This document shows, one piece after another, positions 18,888 to 27,897 of a stretch of 64,000 nucleotides of DNA (positions are counted from its first letter, which is position 1; every line of letters begins with the position of its first letter). The stretch spans positions 59,795-123,794 of the forward strand of contig NZ_JADEYR010000007.1 of assembly GCF_015209585.1 (NCBI RefSeq), written 5' to 3'. Source of the DNA: Brachybacterium epidermidis (GTDB taxonomy: Bacteria; Actinomycetota; Actinomycetes; Actinomycetales; Dermabacteraceae). The notes beneath the pieces are model-generated. The model worked only from the letters and a program-made list of their open reading frames with translations, was not told where the DNA came from and did not search any database. Position numbers and translations under genes: made by a program.

Positions 18888-21239
18888 TCATCGGGGTGGT
18901 CCGACGGACAGCGGCTCGTCGATGGCATCGGCCGGGAGGATCACGGTGCCGTGCCTGTCCGTGCGCACCACCTGCGCGCCCACGTCGCCCAGCAGGTCCA
19001 GGGCATGGTCGGTGGGGTGACCGAAACTGTTCTCCTTCCCCACCGTGACCAGTGCCAGCTCAGGGGCGAGGTGCTCGTACAGTCCCGCATCCTGCCGCCG
19101 TGAACCGTGGTGGGCCACCTTCACGATGCGCGCGGGCCCCGGTACCGTCGCGGCGAGCTCTCGCTGGGCAACGGGTTCGAGGTCCCCGAGGGACACCAGG
19201 CGGGTGCCGTCAGGCCAGGTGGCCGAGACCACCACCGAGCAGTCGTTGGCGGCGTCCCCCTCCCCCGAGCCGTCCTCCCGCAGCGCCGCGGATTCCGCGG
19301 CCCGCGCCGAGGGCGGCCACAGCACCTCGAGCACGAGACCGTCCTGCTGCCAGGTCTCCCCTGCGACGACGGAGCTGACCATGTCACCGGCGGCCACGTC
19401 CCGCGTTGCGTGGGGCAGCGGGCACACCCACTGCTCGGCGGGGGCCCGTTCCCCGGTGAGGGCGCTGCGGCCTCCCGTGTGATCGGCGTGTGGGTGGGTG
19501 AGGATCAGCAGGTCGATCGCGTCGACGTGCAAGCGGTTCAAGCAGTCCCGCAGTGGTTCCGGCTCCGGGCCGGTGTCGATCAGTACGGTGGATCCACCGC
19601 TGCGCAGCAGCACGGCATCGCCCTGCCCCACTGCGCAGGCAGCGACGCTCCACTCCTTCCCGGCCCGACCGGGCAGAAGGGGAGCGAGCGCCGGGGCTGT
19701 CCCCGCGACCAGGAGCGCCGCCATCACCCAGCGCACGGTGCGGGATCGCCGCCCCGCCACTGCGACCGCAGCAACGGCGAGGGCGGCGATGGCCAGGAGC
19801 ACTCCTGGCGTTCCCTCGGGAACGGGGATGCGGGAACCGGGCAGAGCATCGGCGGTGCCGGCGATGAGCAGGACCACGTGAGCACCGCCCGCGGCGATCG
19901 TGTTGAGAAGCTGCGCGGCGGCTGGCCAGACGGGACCCAGCAGCAGTGCGATCACGCCGATCACGGTGGTGGGGCCGACCACCGGACCCACCAGCATGTT
20001 CACCGGCACGGCCCAGGCGGAGACCTCAGGGGCCAGGGTGATCAGGATCGGGGTGACAGCAAGCTGCGCCACCAGCGGCACGGCCAGCACCAGGGCGGGT
20101 ACCCGACTGACCCTCTCGCCAGTCGCCTCGGTGATCGCGTTTGCGAGGGGCGGTGCAGCGATGAGGATCGCCCCGGTGGCGAGGGCGGAAAGAGCGAAGC
20201 CGATGGATGCGGCGGTGACCGGATCCAGGACGGACCACAGTGCGACCGTGAGGGCCAGTGCTGCGACCGGTGAGGCTCTCACCCCCGCGAACCTGGCGAT
20301 CAGAACCGGCGCAGCCATGGTGGCGGCGCGCTGCACACTGGGCTCCTCCCCCACCAGGAACACGTACCCGGCCATGGCGATGCCGGCGATCATCAGGCGC
20401 GGGCGCCTGCGCACCCCGGCCAGCAGCAGGGGCGCGATCACCGCGGCGAGGATCAGCGCTATGTTCGCGCCGGAGACCGCCACCAGGTGCGAGATGCCGG
20501 CGCGCTGCATGATCTCCTCGCTGCGCTGCCCGAGGCCGTGGGTGTCCCCCGAGGTCATGCCGCGCACCAGGGCGGCCTCATCGGCCGGGAGATGGGCGGT
20601 GTTCTCCCGGGCGAGGTCCCGCAGCCGGTGACGCAGGTGCTGCGCGGTGGCCGAGATCCCGGTGTCAGGGATGGGCCGTGCCTCGGTGACGCTCAGCACC
20701 AGCAGACCGCCGGAGCTGCGGACGGTCCCGCGCACCCACACGTCCTGGCCCCCGCGCACCTGGCCCAGGGCAGCCTGGGACTCCTCGCCGGAGGAGCGCA
20801 CCAGCACCGGCACGGAGGCGGGCACGCTCCCCTCCTCGGCGCCGATCCGTACCCTCGCAGGGATCGTGCGGGCCATCATCTGCAGACCTGAGCGGGACCA
20901 TTCCGGTCCGCTGCTGGGTGCCGCCGGATCAGCGCGGGCCGTGACGGCCAGCTGGACGACCAGCCCTTCCTCGGCCGCAGTGTGCAGGGCGCGGCTGGTC
21001 TCATCGTGGCGCAGCAGCACGGGGAACAGCAGCACCCCTGCCAGTGCTACCACGGCCAGGTGCGCGAACAGGATGTGGGTGATGGCTCGCCGCGGGATCA
21101 CCACGATGGCCGCCAGCACGCTCGAGCACAGCACCGCGCACGCCGCGATGGCCGCCTGTGCACCGAGCAGGATGCCGACCGCGGCGAGGCTCCAGATGGC
21201 CGCGGCGCTGGGCAGCAGGCGCAGATCGTTCCACCGCAT
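18888..21239 (-). CDS. comEC: ComEC/Rec2 family competence protein
   Basis: A 783-residue membrane protein. N-terminal membrane segments and a DUF4131-like region come first, then the Competence domain (LVRGMTSGDTHGLGQRSEEIMQRAGISHLVAVSGANIALI), then a C-terminal metallo-beta-lactamase domain with THPHADHTGG and a later AHHGSRRQD. ComEC forms the DNA import channel. The ATG lies nine bases after the comEA stop, with GAGGG upstream. Confidence 0.95.
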   Translation of the reverse strand: MRWNDLRLLPSAAAIWSLAAVGILLGAQAAIAACAVLCSSVLAAIVVIPRRAITHILFAHLAVVALAGVLLFPVLLRHDETSRALHTAAEEGLVVQLAVTARADPAAPSSGPEWSRSGLQMMARTIPARVRIGAEEGSVPASVPVLVRSSGEESQAALGQVRGGQDVWVRGTVRSSGGLLVLSVTEARPIPDTGISATAQHLRHRLRDLARENTAHLPADEAALVRGMTSGDTHGLGQRSEEIMQRAGISHLVAVSGANIALILAAVIAPLLLAGVRRRPRLMIAGIAMAGYVFLVGEEPSVQRAATMAAPVLIARFAGVRASPVAALALTVALWSVLDPVTAASIGFALSALATGAILIAAPPLANAITEATGERVSRVPALVLAVPLVAQLAVTPILITLAPEVSAWAVPVNMLVGPVVGPTTVIGVIALLLGPVWPAAAQLLNTIAAGGAHVVLLIAGTADALPGSRIPVPEGTPGVLLAIAALAVAAVAVAGRRSRTVRWVMAALLVAGTAPALAPLLPGRAGKEWSVAACAVGQGDAVLLRSGGSTVLIDTGPEPEPLRDCLNRLHVDAIDLLILTHPHADHTGGRSALTGERAPAEQWVCPLPHATRDVAAGDMVSSVVAGETWQQDGLVLEVLWPPSARAAESAALREDGSGEGDAANDCSVVVSATWPDGTRLVSLGDLEPVAQRELAATVPGPARIVKVAHHGSRRQDAGLYEHLAPELALVTVGKENSFGHPTDHALDLLGDVGAQVVRTDRHGTVILPADAIDEPLSVGPPR

Positions 21240-21248
21240 CGATCGCCC

Positions 21249-22127
21249 TCATCCGCTCACGGTGGCCTGGTCGCGGATCTTCTCCAGGGTGGCCGGTCCG
21301 ATGCCGGAGACCTCCATCAGGTCGTCCACCGAGCGGAAGGGGCCATTGGCCTCCCGGTGGTCGATGATCCGCTGGGCGATTGCCGGTCCCACGCCGGGCA
21401 GTTCCTCCAATTGGGATGCATTGGCAGTGTTGATGTCGATCAGGACATCTCTCGAGGTGCCGCCGGCCCCGCTGCCCGGGGAGCCGCCCGTGCCTGGTGC
21501 CTGCCCCAGCTCCGGGGCTGCCGCAGGTGGCGGTTCCTCGCCCGGCAGCGGGAGGTGGATCTGCTCACCGTCCGCAACGGGGCGGGCCAGGTTCACCGCC
21601 GCCAGGTCCGCTTCGGGCGCTGCTCCGCCGGCGGCATCGACCGCATCCTGCACCCGGGCGCCCAGCTCGAGCCGGACCACGCCAGGATTCTCCACGGCAC
21701 CGGAGACATGGACCACGACCTCGGAGGGCGCCTGATCCTCGGCCCGCTCGCCCCCTGCAGTTCCGCTGGCCTCCTCCGACGAGGCATCAGGATCGTGAGC
21801 GCCCGGAGGCTGCGAGTCCGCATCGTCGGTGGTCGCGTCCCCGCTCGACCCTCCAGCCGCCGGGGAGGGATCGGCGGTCTCGGACATGCTCACCGGGGAG
21901 CGCTCCTCCAGCGGCACGGCAGAGCCGGCGGACCCCAGGTGGATGGCGCCCGCGGCGATCAGGACCAGCACCGCGATGCCCACCAGGGACGACGGGCTGG
22001 GCGCCGGGAGCGACAGTCGACGCGCTGGCGTCTCGGCCCTGTGATCCACGTGCTCGACGAGCGGCTCTCCACCGCGTCGATGCCGCCCGGGCCGGTTGCG
22101 CAACGGCCGTCCGTGTCCTGCTCCCAT
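21249..22127 (-). CDS. comEA: ComEA family DNA-binding competence protein
   Basis: A 292-residue protein: a basic N-terminus, one membrane segment (SLVGIAVLVLIAAGAIHLG), an acidic Ser/Asp-rich linker, an SLBB domain (VVVHVSGAVENPGVVRLELGARVQDAV) and a C-terminal helix-hairpin-helix pair (INTANASQLEELPGVGPAIAQRI; LMEVSGIGPATLEKI). It binds incoming DNA at the outer face of the membrane. TAGCGT ends 7 bases before the ATG, so the comEA-comEC-holA transcript is probably leaderless. Confidence 0.95.
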   Translation of the reverse strand: MGAGHGRPLRNRPGRHRRGGEPLVEHVDHRAETPARRLSLPAPSPSSLVGIAVLVLIAAGAIHLGSAGSAVPLEERSPVSMSETADPSPAAGGSSGDATTDDADSQPPGAHDPDASSEEASGTAGGERAEDQAPSEVVVHVSGAVENPGVVRLELGARVQDAVDAAGGAAPEADLAAVNLARPVADGEQIHLPLPGEEPPPAAAPELGQAPGTGGSPGSGAGGTSRDVLIDINTANASQLEELPGVGPAIAQRIIDHREANGPFRSVDDLMEVSGIGPATLEKIRDQATVSG

Positions 22128-22134
22128 GGGTCCG

Positions 22135-22140
22135 ACGCTA
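22135..22140 (-). promoter_or_regulatory. Leaderless promoter -10 of comEA
   Basis: TAGCGT, then 7 bases, then the ATG. No ribosome binding site is present. Confidence 0.55.
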
Positions 22141-22280
22141 GGGACTCGGCACCGCCCTCACGGGACTACGGCCGCTGATGGGGAGAACCCGTCATTGGGG
22201 AGGAACCTCACCGGCGTGGGAGACAGGTCTTCCCGCACTGCGCGCGTATGCGACCTCGCTGGGGGCCGACTCGCCGCTCA

Positions 22281-23033
22281 TCAGCCGATGCCGAGGGTCG
22301 CCATCCACTGGCCCCAGAAGGCGATCAGGATCACCAGGGCCACCAGCAGGTACCAGGCCAGGGTGAGCAGCACCCAGCGGCGCAGGATCCCCGCCAGCGG
22401 ACCGGGCAGTCGCAGGTCGCCGCTCTCCACGGTGTGGGCGAGGGTCGCGAAGAACATGGGGGCGGTGGCGACCCACACCACCATGCACCACGGGCACAGA
22501 GTGCGTATGATGACGATCGCGGAGAACGCCAGGAAGTGCACGAAGGCGAAGGCGAAGGTCATCCCGCCCAGCCGTGCCCAGCGCATCCACGGGGGCAGGG
22601 TGGTGCCGCTGAGCATCAGCGCACCGAGCACGCCCATGATGGCGAAACCGCCCAGCCCGATCGCCATGTTGGGGATGCCGAAGGCCTCGGCCTGCCAGGT
22701 CATCATCACGGTGCCGCAGGAGATGAACGGGTTGATGTCGCAGGCGAGGGTGGCGCCGGGGTTGGACAGCAGGTACAGCTTGTCCACCAGCAGGTTCAGC
22801 GCTGCGATCCAGCCCACCAAGCCGCCGATCAGCAGCACCGCACCGGTCAGTGCAGTGCTGGCGCGGGGCTTGGCGCGGCGCTCGGCCGCGAGCTCCGCGT
22901 CGATCTCCGCGATCAGTGCGGCATCGTCCTCGGCCCGGGTGCCGGCCGGCTCCGTACCCGTGCCATCCTGCTCGGCACGGGGGCCGGCCTGGTCCTGGGC
23001 CCGGTTCTGGTTCTGGTTCAGGCTCTGGTTCAT
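22281..23033 (-). CDS. Vitamin K epoxide reductase (VKOR) family protein
   Basis: A 250-residue membrane protein. The active-site CxxC is in IRTLCPWCMVVW, and the loop cysteines are in ATLACDINPFISCG. Five or so membrane helices follow a charged ~58-residue cytoplasmic N-terminus. VKOR proteins reoxidise DsbA-like partners using quinones. The ATG lies six bases after the oleD stop, so it is very probably on the olefin transcript; no thioredoxin-like partner is adjacent. Confidence 0.92.
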   Translation of the reverse strand: MNQSLNQNQNRAQDQAGPRAEQDGTGTEPAGTRAEDDAALIAEIDAELAAERRAKPRASTALTGAVLLIGGLVGWIAALNLLVDKLYLLSNPGATLACDINPFISCGTVMMTWQAEAFGIPNMAIGLGGFAIMGVLGALMLSGTTLPPWMRWARLGGMTFAFAFVHFLAFSAIVIIRTLCPWCMVVWVATAPMFFATLAHTVESGDLRLPGPLAGILRRWVLLTLAWYLLVALVILIAFWGQWMATLGIG

Positions 23034-23039
23034 CAGGGG

Positions 23040-24041
23040 CTATTGTGCACCCACGACGGGGTGAGCGCGATACCAGTCCGCGAGTCGTTCGAATCCCTCG
23101 TCGATGCTGACGGCCGGGCTCCACTGGAGGCGCTCGCGGGTGCGGCGCTGGTCGAACCAGTGCGCGGTGGACATCTGCTCGGCCAGGAACTCCGTCATCG
23201 GCGGTTCGTCGGCCCCGGGGCGGATCTCCCACAGCCGTTCCACCACGCGCCCGGCCGCGCGGGCCACCGAGCCGGGGACCTTGATGCGGGGCCGCGGGAC
23301 CCCGGCGGCGTCGCACCAGCCGTTGAACACGTCCCGCACGGTGCGGGGCTCGCCGTTGGTGACCACGAAGCTCTCGCCGTGGACGTCCTCGATGCGGTCC
23401 AGAGCCGCCACGATCGCGTCCGCGGCGTTGGTGACGTAGGTGGTGTCGATCAGCGCCATGCCGTCGTCCAGCAGGGGCAGGCGGCCGCTGCGGGCGCGGT
23501 CCACGATGCGCCCGACGAGCTGGGTGTCCCCCGGACCCCACACCACGTGGGGGCGGATGGAGGTCACCAGCAGGCCGTCGCGGCCGTCGGCCTCCATGGC
23601 CAGCAGCTCGGCGGCGGCCTTGGTGCGGGCGTAGGGGCCGCGGGCGTGCTCGGGATCCGCAGGCGTCGCGCCCAGGCCGACGATCGCGGTGCCCAGGTGA
23701 GCGACCGACGGAGACGACACGTTGACCAGCTGGCCGCCGCCCTGAGCACGCAGGGCGCCGACCACGTTGCGGGTGCCGCCGATGTTGATATCCCGGTACT
23801 CGCTCTCCGGACCGGAGATGGACACCTTCGCGGCCAGGTGGATGACCGCATCGCAGCCGTCCGCCGCACGGCGCACGTCCTCCGCGCTGGTGAGGGAGCC
23901 GTTGACGTCGGTGACCCCGTCGATGCCGGCGGGGCGGCGCTGGAAGGCGCGCACCTCCTCACCGCGGTCGCGCAGGGCGGTCGCCACGGCACCGCCCAGC
24001 ATCCCGGAGGCGCCGGTGACCAGGATCCTGCGGCCGCTCAC
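23040..24041 (-). CDS. oleD: NAD(P)-dependent 2-alkyl-3-oxoalkanoate reductase OleD
   Basis: A 333-residue extended short-chain dehydrogenase. The Rossmann motif is LVTGASGMLGGAV and the catalytic Tyr-Lys pair is YARTK. OleD reduces the 2-alkyl-3-ketoacid made by OleA to the beta-hydroxy acid in long-chain olefin synthesis. The assignment rests on the directly adjoining oleBC and oleA; alone it would be called an NAD-dependent epimerase. The GTG start overlaps the oleBC stop (GTGA). Confidence 0.85.
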   Translation of the reverse strand: MSGRRILVTGASGMLGGAVATALRDRGEEVRAFQRRPAGIDGVTDVNGSLTSAEDVRRAADGCDAVIHLAAKVSISGPESEYRDINIGGTRNVVGALRAQGGGQLVNVSSPSVAHLGTAIVGLGATPADPEHARGPYARTKAAAELLAMEADGRDGLLVTSIRPHVVWGPGDTQLVGRIVDRARSGRLPLLDDGMALIDTTYVTNAADAIVAALDRIEDVHGESFVVTNGEPRTVRDVFNGWCDAAGVPRPRIKVPGSVARAAGRVVERLWEIRPGADEPPMTEFLAEQMSTAHWFDQRRTRERLQWSPAVSIDEGFERLADWYRAHPVVGAQ

Positions 24042-26746
24042 AGTGCCTCCGCCCGCTCGCCGCGCAGGGTCTGCTCCGACCAGCGCGACAGTGCCGCCCG
24101 GTCGATCTTGGAGTTGTGGCGGATGTCGGTGGGCAGGGCACGGGTGGTGAACACCGCGGTGACCTCCACACCAGCGCGCTCGCGCACGGCACGGCGCACG
24201 GCCTCCTGCAGGGAGGTCTCGGCCGGCCGGGGCCGCCCGGGCGCACCGGGGCGGTAGCCGTCCTCGGTCTCCAGGATCACCACCACCTGCTGGGTGCCAC
24301 GCGGGCCCACCACCGCGGCGCCGGCACGGCGCACGGTGGGCACGGTCTCGGCTGCGTCCTCCACCTGCACCGGGGTGAACAGTCCGTCGGCGGTGGCCAG
24401 CACGTGGGCCGCACGGCCCTCCACCCACAACCGCCCGTCAGCGTCGAGATGGCCCACGTCGCCGGTGGCGTGCCATCCTTCGAAGCGCATGGCGCTGCGG
24501 GTGGTGCCGTACAGCATCAGGTAACGGTCGCGCACGTGGGGGGCGCGGATCAGGATCTCGCCGGTGACATCCGCGCGGTCGGTGATCTCCCCGGTGGTCT
24601 CCCCCTCGGCGTCCATGGCGGCGATGGCGACCTGGACGCGGCTGACGGGCCTGCCCACGCACACTCCGGCGCCGGGGCCCGCGTCCTCGATGCCCTCGAG
24701 GTCGATGGCGGTGGCGACCAGGCACTCGGTCATGCCGTACGGGGTGAGGGCCCTCGCATTCGGCATCAGGCCCCGCAGCTCCCGCAGCATGTGCGCGGCG
24801 ATCGGCGCACCGGCGGAGAAGAAGCTGGGCACACGCGCCAGGGCGGCCCGGCCCGCATCGTCCAGCTCAGAGGCGGTGCTCAGGATGTTCCGCAGAGCGG
24901 CGGGCGCGGTGAACACGGCCGGGGAGCCGAGGGCGTCGACCGCGTTGGCCAGGGCGCTCGCGGTGAGCTCCCCGGGACGGGTGATGTCCATGTCGGGCAC
25001 CACGCTGGGGGCACCCAGGGCCGGGCCCAGCAGCGCGAAGGGCGCGAAGCCCGCGACCAGGCCACGCTCGGGGTCCAACTGCAGAGTGTCGCCCACCGCG
25101 GTGAACATCGCGGACATCTGGCGGTGGGTGTACACCGCCCCCTTGGCGGGCCCGGTGGAGCCGGAGGTGAACAGGATCGCCGCATCGACCTCGGGATCGG
25201 GCCAGGGGGCGTCCAGCGGGGCACCCAGGTCCCGCATCTGCGAGCCGGAGGCGGCCAGCTGTGCGACGGAGGTCTCCACGCCCAACACGGTGCGGTCCAC
25301 TGTGGGCAGCTGGGCCACGCTGATGCGGCGGCCGGGCCAGCCCAGGGCGCGAGCGCCGACCAGCGCCCGGTTGATGCCGATGATCCAGTCCGGATGGGAT
25401 CCGATCACGGCGCGGGTGAGGCCATCGGTGCCCAGGCCGGCATCGGCGATCACGGCGACGGCGCCGATGCGCAGGCAGGCGTACAGCACGCCGGTGAGGT
25501 CAGCCCCGGGAGTGATGAGGATCGACACCCGGTCCCCCGGCCGGATGCCGTGGGCGAGCATGCCGGCGGCGATGTCCTCCACGCGGCGGTTCAGCAGCGA
25601 CCAGGAGATCTGGCGGCGCTCGCCGTCGGGTCCGGACAGCTCCACCACGGCCGGGCGGTGGGCATGGGCGGGATCGGCGGCGAGACGGCCGATGGGCTCG
25701 CCGACGTACCGCTCGGGGGCCTGCTCGGCATAGGTGGACACGGCGCGGCGGGAGCGCTGCTGAGGATCGGCGATGTCCACGCGGCGTGCGCGGTCCTCGG
25801 TGCCGAAGGTGTCCTGGAGCCATCCGGCCACCAGCGTGGACACATCGGCGTCCTCCCACACCAGGTGGGAGGCCTCCTCGAAGCGGTGCACGTCCGCGTG
25901 GGGCACCCGCTCCAGCAGGTCGCGCAGGTAGCGGTCGGAGAAGGTGATGTCGCGCGGGCCCCAGGCGAACAGGGTGGGCACGTGCAGTTCACGGATGCCC
26001 TCGGCGAGCCGCTCGAGGGTGGCGCGGGAGGGGTGGGAGGCATCCGCCGGGATGTCGGCCACGAAGGTCTCGATGCCCTTGCGGCGGGCGCGGCTGCGGT
26101 AGGGCGCCAGGTACGCGTCCTGCACCTCGGCGGGAAGTGCTGGCTTGGACAGCGACAGCGTGGTGCGCAGGAACGTGTCGGTCAGGGAGGTGGAGGCGGG
26201 CAGGAAGGCGGGGGTGGTCGCCAGCTGCAGCGCCTTGGGCAGGCTCTCCCCGATCTCCTGATGGATGCCGGTGTTGGTGAGGATCATGCCCACCACGTCG
26301 TGGCGGTTGTCCAGCGCCCATCCGGTGGAGATGATCCCGCCCCAGTCGTGGCCCACGGTCACCACCGGCCCGCGCAGGGACAGGGCGTCGGTGAGCAGGG
26401 ACAGGTCGGTGATGCGGTCCTGCAGGCGGCGGGTGACGCCGGTGCGTTCGGACCAGCCCATCTCCAGCTGGTCCACGGCGATCACACGCCAGGGGATGTC
26501 CTCGCGCACCAGGCTGCGGTACAGGAAGGAGTAGGTGGGGTTGCCGTGCACGGCCAGCAGAGTGCCGCGGGGGGTGACGCCCCGCTCGGCGAGCAGGGGC
26601 GCGGAGTCCAGCAGATGCCAGCGGCGCATCTCGCCGGCGTGGTCGCGCACCTCGAGGGTGCGGGAGATGCGGGGGTCCACGCCGGGCATGGCGGGGACCT
26701 CGGGGATCTGGGCGCGGCGTCGGCCCTTGGGGGTCGTGCTCACCAT
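24038..26746 (-). CDS. oleBC: Fused OleB-OleC: beta-lactone decarboxylase and beta-lactone synthetase
   Basis: A 902-residue two-domain enzyme. Residues ~1-320 are an alpha/beta hydrolase of the haloalkane-dehalogenase-like OleB type: oxyanion segment AVHGNPTYSFLYR near 65-77, nucleophile Asp134 in VGHDWGG, and a late His in EASHLVW. Residues ~340-902 are an acyl-adenylate-forming OleC domain with ILFTSGSTGPAKG. OleC converts the beta-hydroxy acid to a beta-lactone and OleB decarboxylates it to a cis-olefin. OleB-OleC fusions are known from Micrococcus and other actinobacteria. It starts at the ATG at 26746, or the GTG three bases later, overlapping oleA. Confidence 0.9.
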   Translation of the reverse strand: MVSTTPKGRRRAQIPEVPAMPGVDPRISRTLEVRDHAGEMRRWHLLDSAPLLAERGVTPRGTLLAVHGNPTYSFLYRSLVREDIPWRVIAVDQLEMGWSERTGVTRRLQDRITDLSLLTDALSLRGPVVTVGHDWGGIISTGWALDNRHDVVGMILTNTGIHQEIGESLPKALQLATTPAFLPASTSLTDTFLRTTLSLSKPALPAEVQDAYLAPYRSRARRKGIETFVADIPADASHPSRATLERLAEGIRELHVPTLFAWGPRDITFSDRYLRDLLERVPHADVHRFEEASHLVWEDADVSTLVAGWLQDTFGTEDRARRVDIADPQQRSRRAVSTYAEQAPERYVGEPIGRLAADPAHAHRPAVVELSGPDGERRQISWSLLNRRVEDIAAGMLAHGIRPGDRVSILITPGADLTGVLYACLRIGAVAVIADAGLGTDGLTRAVIGSHPDWIIGINRALVGARALGWPGRRISVAQLPTVDRTVLGVETSVAQLAASGSQMRDLGAPLDAPWPDPEVDAAILFTSGSTGPAKGAVYTHRQMSAMFTAVGDTLQLDPERGLVAGFAPFALLGPALGAPSVVPDMDITRPGELTASALANAVDALGSPAVFTAPAALRNILSTASELDDAGRAALARVPSFFSAGAPIAAHMLRELRGLMPNARALTPYGMTECLVATAIDLEGIEDAGPGAGVCVGRPVSRVQVAIAAMDAEGETTGEITDRADVTGEILIRAPHVRDRYLMLYGTTRSAMRFEGWHATGDVGHLDADGRLWVEGRAAHVLATADGLFTPVQVEDAAETVPTVRRAGAAVVGPRGTQQVVVILETEDGYRPGAPGRPRPAETSLQEAVRRAVRERAGVEVTAVFTTRALPTDIRHNSKIDRAALSRWSEQTLRGERAEAL

Positions 26747-27771
26747 TCCACCTCCATGAAAGCGGTGTTCAGTCCGGAGCCCACGCCGAGCAGCAGCACC
26801 CGCTCGCCGCGGGCGATGTTCTGCTGGTGGTTCGCCAGGGTCATCGGCACGGCTTCGGCGGCGATGTTCCCCCAGTCGGGGAAGGAGACCGGGATGCGCT
26901 CCATCCCCACTCCGGTGATCTTCGAGAAGTTGCGGGTGTACACCATGGACACCTGATGCGGGATGACGTGCTCGATGCTGCGGAAGTCCAGGCCGGCGTC
27001 ATTGGCGTCCTTCCAGGTGTCCAAGATCAGGGCGATGCCGTTCTCCAGCAGGCCCGAGGAGTCGGTGCGCATGTCCTGCATGTTGGCCACGCACAGCTCG
27101 TGGTGCTGGGTGCCGGCGCGGGACTGCGTGAGCTTGAGGCGGTGCCCCTCGGGATGCTTGTCGCTGGGGCCGATCACGGCGGCGGCCGCCCCGGAGCCCA
27201 GGGTGAGGGAGGCGAACTGGTTGTTGAAGTCGGCGCGGGTGGCGGTCTTGGAGTTCAGGCGGTCGATGGTGCCGCGCTGCACCTCCTCGACGTCCTCGGC
27301 ACCGACGATCAGCGCGTACTGGATCTGCCCGGCGTCGATCATCCCGGCGGCCATGCTCATGGCGTTGACGAAGCCCAGGCAGGCGTTGGTGATGTCGAAG
27401 TTCATGCAGCTGGTGGGCATGCCCAGCGAGTGGTGGATGGCGGTGGAGACGGCCGGCTCGAGATAGGGGCGGGACACGGAGGCGTTGATCATCAGGCCCA
27501 CCTGGTTGCGGGTGATGCCGGCATTGGCCATGGCGCGCTCGGCGGCGCTGACCACGCCCTGCCGCCAGCCGTTGTGGGAGTCCTGCCACCAGCGCCGCTC
27601 GTACACCCCGGCCACGCGCTGCAGCACACCGCGGGGAAGGCGCAGACGCTTGCGGGCGGGAGTGAGCATCTCGTCGATCTCGTCGGAGGTGACCGTCACG
27701 GAGGGCAGAGTCATCTCCACCGAGAGCAGTGAGGCGTTCCTGTGGACGAATTGCGTGTTCCCGTTCCCCAT
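26740..27771 (-). CDS. oleA: Thiolase-superfamily acyl-CoA condensing enzyme OleA
   Basis: A 343-residue KAS III-like enzyme that joins two fatty acyl-CoAs head to head. The nucleophile is Cys131 in ITNACLGF, with His272 in VIPHQVS and Asn302 in WGNIAAEA, plus Glu105 in RPYLEPAV. From memory the Xanthomonas OleA residues are Glu117, Cys143, His285 and Asn315; the Glu-Cys (26) and His-Asn (30) spacings here are identical. FabH would be the alternative name, but the fused oleBC and oleD downstream decide for OleA. The upstream 126 bases hold a weak GACAAT box and may be a promoter. Confidence 0.9.
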   Translation of the reverse strand: MGNGNTQFVHRNASLLSVEMTLPSVTVTSDEIDEMLTPARKRLRLPRGVLQRVAGVYERRWWQDSHNGWRQGVVSAAERAMANAGITRNQVGLMINASVSRPYLEPAVSTAIHHSLGMPTSCMNFDITNACLGFVNAMSMAAGMIDAGQIQYALIVGAEDVEEVQRGTIDRLNSKTATRADFNNQFASLTLGSGAAAAVIGPSDKHPEGHRLKLTQSRAGTQHHELCVANMQDMRTDSSGLLENGIALILDTWKDANDAGLDFRSIEHVIPHQVSMVYTRNFSKITGVGMERIPVSFPDWGNIAAEAVPMTLANHQQNIARGERVLLLGVGSGLNTAFMEVEW

Positions 27772-27897
27772 CAGCGTGCACTACCTCGTTCTTCGTCGTG
27801 TCTTGAACCGCGGCGCCCATTGTCCCACCGCTTCCCTGTGACCGGCTCACGGGTGTCCGATCACACGTCGGGCAACAGTTCTCGTCCCGTCGGCGGC

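Noticed and set aside
23071..23095. GTTCGAATCC resembling a tRNA T-loop
   Set aside because: It lies inside oleD coding sequence and no acceptor or anticodon stems surround it.
24116..26956. A plus-strand open frame of ~946 codons opposite oleBC
   Set aside because: Antisense shadow of the OleBC gene; low-complexity composition and no motif.
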